Source: CBDULQ01 sp965368115 (GTDB lineage: Bacteria > Pseudomonadota > Gammaproteobacteria > SZUA-229). From it: DNA of 6,721 bases. The stretch's first letter is position 1; each line of letters begins with the position of its first letter. Made by a program: the position numbers and the translations under genes. Positions 5,100 to 6,721 of the stretch are shown piece after piece. The stretch lies in the NCBI GenBank assembly GCA_965368115.1, contig CBDULQ010000205.1:1-6721 (forward strand), read 5' to 3'. The notes below the pieces were generated by a model, which was given only the letters and a program-made list of their open reading frames with translations, did no database searches and was not told the DNA's origin.

Positions 5100-5666
5100 A
5101 TGAAAACCCAGTATTACACGGCGTCAAGCCTGGATGGATTCATCGCAACCGAAGATGACTCGCTGGAATGGCTTTTTACCCTGGGTGATCTGGGTAATTC
5201 CAGCTATCCGGAATTCATATCGGAAGTCGGTGCCCTGGCGATGGGCTCTGCGACATACGAATGGATGTACCGTAACGCAGACAAGGTTGCAGAGGAAACG
5301 GGATCTTCATGGCCATATACTCAACCCGCATGGATTTTCACCAGTCGTACACTGCCTTTGATTGATGGTGCAAACGTTCATTTTTTCAATGGTGAAGTAA
5401 AGGACATTCATGCTGAGTTAAAGGCGGCTGCGGAGGGCAGGAATATCTGGGTTGTCGGTGGTGGTGATCTCGCCGGTCAGTTTTACGATGCGGGTTTGCT
5501 GGACGAGTTAATCGTCCAGCTGGGTTCAGCGACTTTAGGTAAAGGAAAACCTTTATTTCCGCGTCGTGTTCTCAGTCCGGTATTGCGCCTGACCTCTGTG
5601 AGCCCAATGGGGGAAGGTATGGTTGAGCTACGCTATGAAATCGACAAACCTGGTCCCGGGAAATAG
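5100..5666 (+). CDS. Dihydrofolate reductase-like protein (RibD C-terminal domain family)
   Basis: This 188-residue protein has the DHFR/RibD-C fold, a predicted NADPH-binding reductase. Visible marks are the N-terminal strand and loop YYTASSLDGFIA (5-16), AMGSATYEW (47-55, matching the GRxTYE region of DHFR), the glycine-rich cofactor loop WVVGGGDLAGQF (117-128) and GKGKPLFP (147-154). The length is usual for stand-alone family members of the YyaP/YwjB kind, which are not true folate enzymes by sequence alone. It should not be called FolA, and the substrate is unknown. AGGGAG (5088-5093) lies 6 bases before the ATG, which supports the start. It is on the same strand as the AHSA1-like gene and convergent with metR. 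Genes of these two families do occur near each other in bacteria, but no joint role is established. Confidence 0.88.
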   Translation: MKTQYYTASSLDGFIATEDDSLEWLFTLGDLGNSSYPEFISEVGALAMGSATYEWMYRNADKVAEETGSSWPYTQPAWIFTSRTLPLIDGANVHFFNGEVKDIHAELKAAAEGRNIWVVGGGDLAGQFYDAGLLDELIVQLGSATLGKGKPLFPRRVLSPVLRLTSVSPMGEGMVELRYEIDKPGPGK

Positions 5667-5789
5667 AAAAAGTACATCGTCGGTTCGCCGGACTGGTCGG
5701 GTATCCATCTTTATCGTTTATCACACCGGACGATGCGGGCTGTCTCGGCAGGGATGATTCACTGTGAAAACATTCGCGCGTAGGGGCTG
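5667..5789. other. Convergent intergenic gap with a small UUCG-type hairpin
   Basis: The gap separates the DHFR-like gene from the 3' end of metR. GTCGG-TTCG-CC(G)GAC (5679-5693) can form a short UUCG-capped hairpin 12 bases after the plus-strand stop. CATCGTC (5675-5681) also complements GACGATG (5729-5735). Neither is followed by a T-run, so no terminator is called for either gene. Confidence 0.3.
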
Positions 5790-6721
5790 CTATCCGGTTC
5801 CATCGGCACCCGTGGCGGGCCGGGCGGTACGCCGGTCGATCATCGCTTGCCGGGCGAGCTGTAGAAATTCCTGTAGATAGGGGCGATGCAATTCCGACTT
5901 GCGTAAAGCGGCATAAACCCGCCCCTGCAGACCTTGCGGACCCAGTGGTCGGGCACAGACATAATGGCGCTGGAGATGCTCCGCCAGGACCCAGTCGGGC
6001 AGTACCGCGATGCCTCTCCCGCCGGCGACCAGTTGCAGGATCAGGCTGGTGAGTTCGGTCTGTCGCACCTCGGCGGGATTAACCTGTGCCGGGTCGAGAA
6101 ACTGGCTGAACACATCCAGGCGTGCGCGGGCCACCGGGTAGGTGATCAGCAACTGGTCGGCGAAATCCGCCGGCTGCACCCTGTCGAGGCGGCTTAAGGG
6201 GTGATCGCAGGCCATGGCGCACAGCGCCTGAAAATCGAACAGGGGTTCGAAGCCGAGGGCATCGTCGTCGACGCGATCGGAACTGATCACCATGTCGATG
6301 TCGCCCTGGCGCAGGGCCGGCATCGGATCGAAATTGTTGCCCAGGCGAATGTCCACTTCGACCTCCGGCCACTGTGCTCGGTATTGGTCGAGCACCGGCA
6401 GTAACCATTCGTAACAGCTATGGCATTCGATGGTGATGTGCAGGCGACCGGTCTGGTGTCCGGCCAGGCGTTTCAGTTCGTATTCGGCGTCAATGATCTG
6501 CGGCAGTATCTGCCGTGCCAGTCGCAGCAGGCGCTCACCTGCGGACGTCAGGCGCAAGGGTTTGTGTTTGCGATGAAACAGACTGACATCGAAATAATGT
6601 TCGATGGCGCGGATCTGGTGGGACAGGGCGGACTGGGTCAGGTGCAGGCGCTCGGCGGCCTGGGCCAGGTTGCCGGTTTCGCTGATCGCCAGCAGGCTGC
6701 GTAAATGACGAAGTTCCAGAT
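5790..6721 (-). CDS. metR: MetR-type LysR-family transcriptional regulator (5' end cut by the window edge)
   Basis: This is a LysR-type regulator, open on the minus strand from the window edge to a TAG at 5792-5790. It shows 309 residues; E. coli MetR has 317, so only a few N-terminal codons are missing. The winged helix-turn-helix is near the start (NLAQAAERLHLTQSALSHQI, visible residues 17-36). The effector domain carries stretches shared with E. coli MetR: IECHSC (97-102), FDPMPALRQGDIDMVISSD-like sequence (130-148) and LLITYPVARARLDVFSQFL further on. MetR is a cytosolic DNA-binding tetramer that uses homocysteine as coeffector and activates metE, metH and related genes. A TTG at 6557 could be taken as a start, but it falls inside the domain and would remove the whole DNA-binding part. 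The usual divergent target, metE, would lie beyond the right edge if the enteric arrangement holds. Among LysR proteins the match to MetR is strong, but the target genes are not visible. Confidence 0.88.
   Translation of the reverse strand, partial: LELRHLRSLLAISETGNLAQAAERLHLTQSALSHQIRAIEHYFDVSLFHRKHKPLRLTSAGERLLRLARQILPQIIDAEYELKRLAGHQTGRLHITIECHSCYEWLLPVLDQYRAQWPEVEVDIRLGNNFDPMPALRQGDIDMVISSDRVDDDALGFEPLFDFQALCAMACDHPLSRLDRVQPADFADQLLITYPVARARLDVFSQFLDPAQVNPAEVRQTELTSLILQLVAGGRGIAVLPDWVLAEHLQRHYVCARPLGPQGLQGRVYAALRKSELHRPYLQEFLQLARQAMIDRRTARPATGADGTG

Noticed and set aside
4962..5102. 47-codon plus-strand frame ending in the start of the DHFR-like gene
   Set aside because: Its product is rich in arginine, lysine and serine with no recognisable motif, there is no ribosome site before its ATG, and the stop/start overlap is likely chance.
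5790..6557. LysR gene starting at the TTG at 6557
   Set aside because: The frame stays open to the window edge and encodes the full winged helix-turn-helix typical of LysR proteins, so the TTG is an internal leucine codon.

Overview
The window looks like a stretch of gammaproteobacterial chromosome. The evidence is the large class I ribonucleotide reductase of the Pseudomonas type, a LysR regulator that closely resembles enteric MetR, strong Shine-Dalgarno sites and moderate to high GC. Genus cannot be told from this sequence. I see no mobile element, CRISPR array, rRNA or tRNA.

Layout. Positions 1-88 are the 3' flank of nrdB and hold a perfect 13-bp inverted repeat. Positions 89-4068 (minus strand) are the operon nrdA-nrdB, the two subunits of aerobic, diferric-tyrosyl class Ia ribonucleotide reductase. 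Positions 4069-4346 (minus) are its leader and promoter. From upstream to downstream in the direction of transcription they contain a sigma70-like promoter, two NrdR boxes 31 bp apart (one over the -10, one just after the start site), a long dyad at the predicted 5' end of the RNA, a cobalamin (B12) riboswitch aptamer, and a possible expression platform before the nrdA ribosome binding site. On the plus strand, 4512-4955 encodes an AHSA1/SRPBCC-fold protein and 5100-5666 a RibD-C/dihydrofolate-reductase-like protein. From 5790 to the right edge (minus) lies an almost complete MetR-type regulator whose start codon is just outside the window.

How it fits together. The most informative part is the nrdAB control region. 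NrdR represses RNR genes when its ATP-cone senses dATP/ATP. A B12 riboswitch on nrdAB is expected to shut off the B12-independent reductase when adenosylcobalamin is available, so the genome probably also encodes a B12-dependent class II enzyme (NrdJ). The metR gene fits the same theme, since MetR activates the B12-independent methionine synthase metE. One palindrome serves both as the better NrdR box in DNA and as part of a 5' RNA hairpin that overlaps the riboswitch aptamer. This nesting of a transcription-factor operator and a riboswitch is the best candidate for something not yet described. The AHSA1 and DHFR-like genes look like an unrelated small accessory pair.
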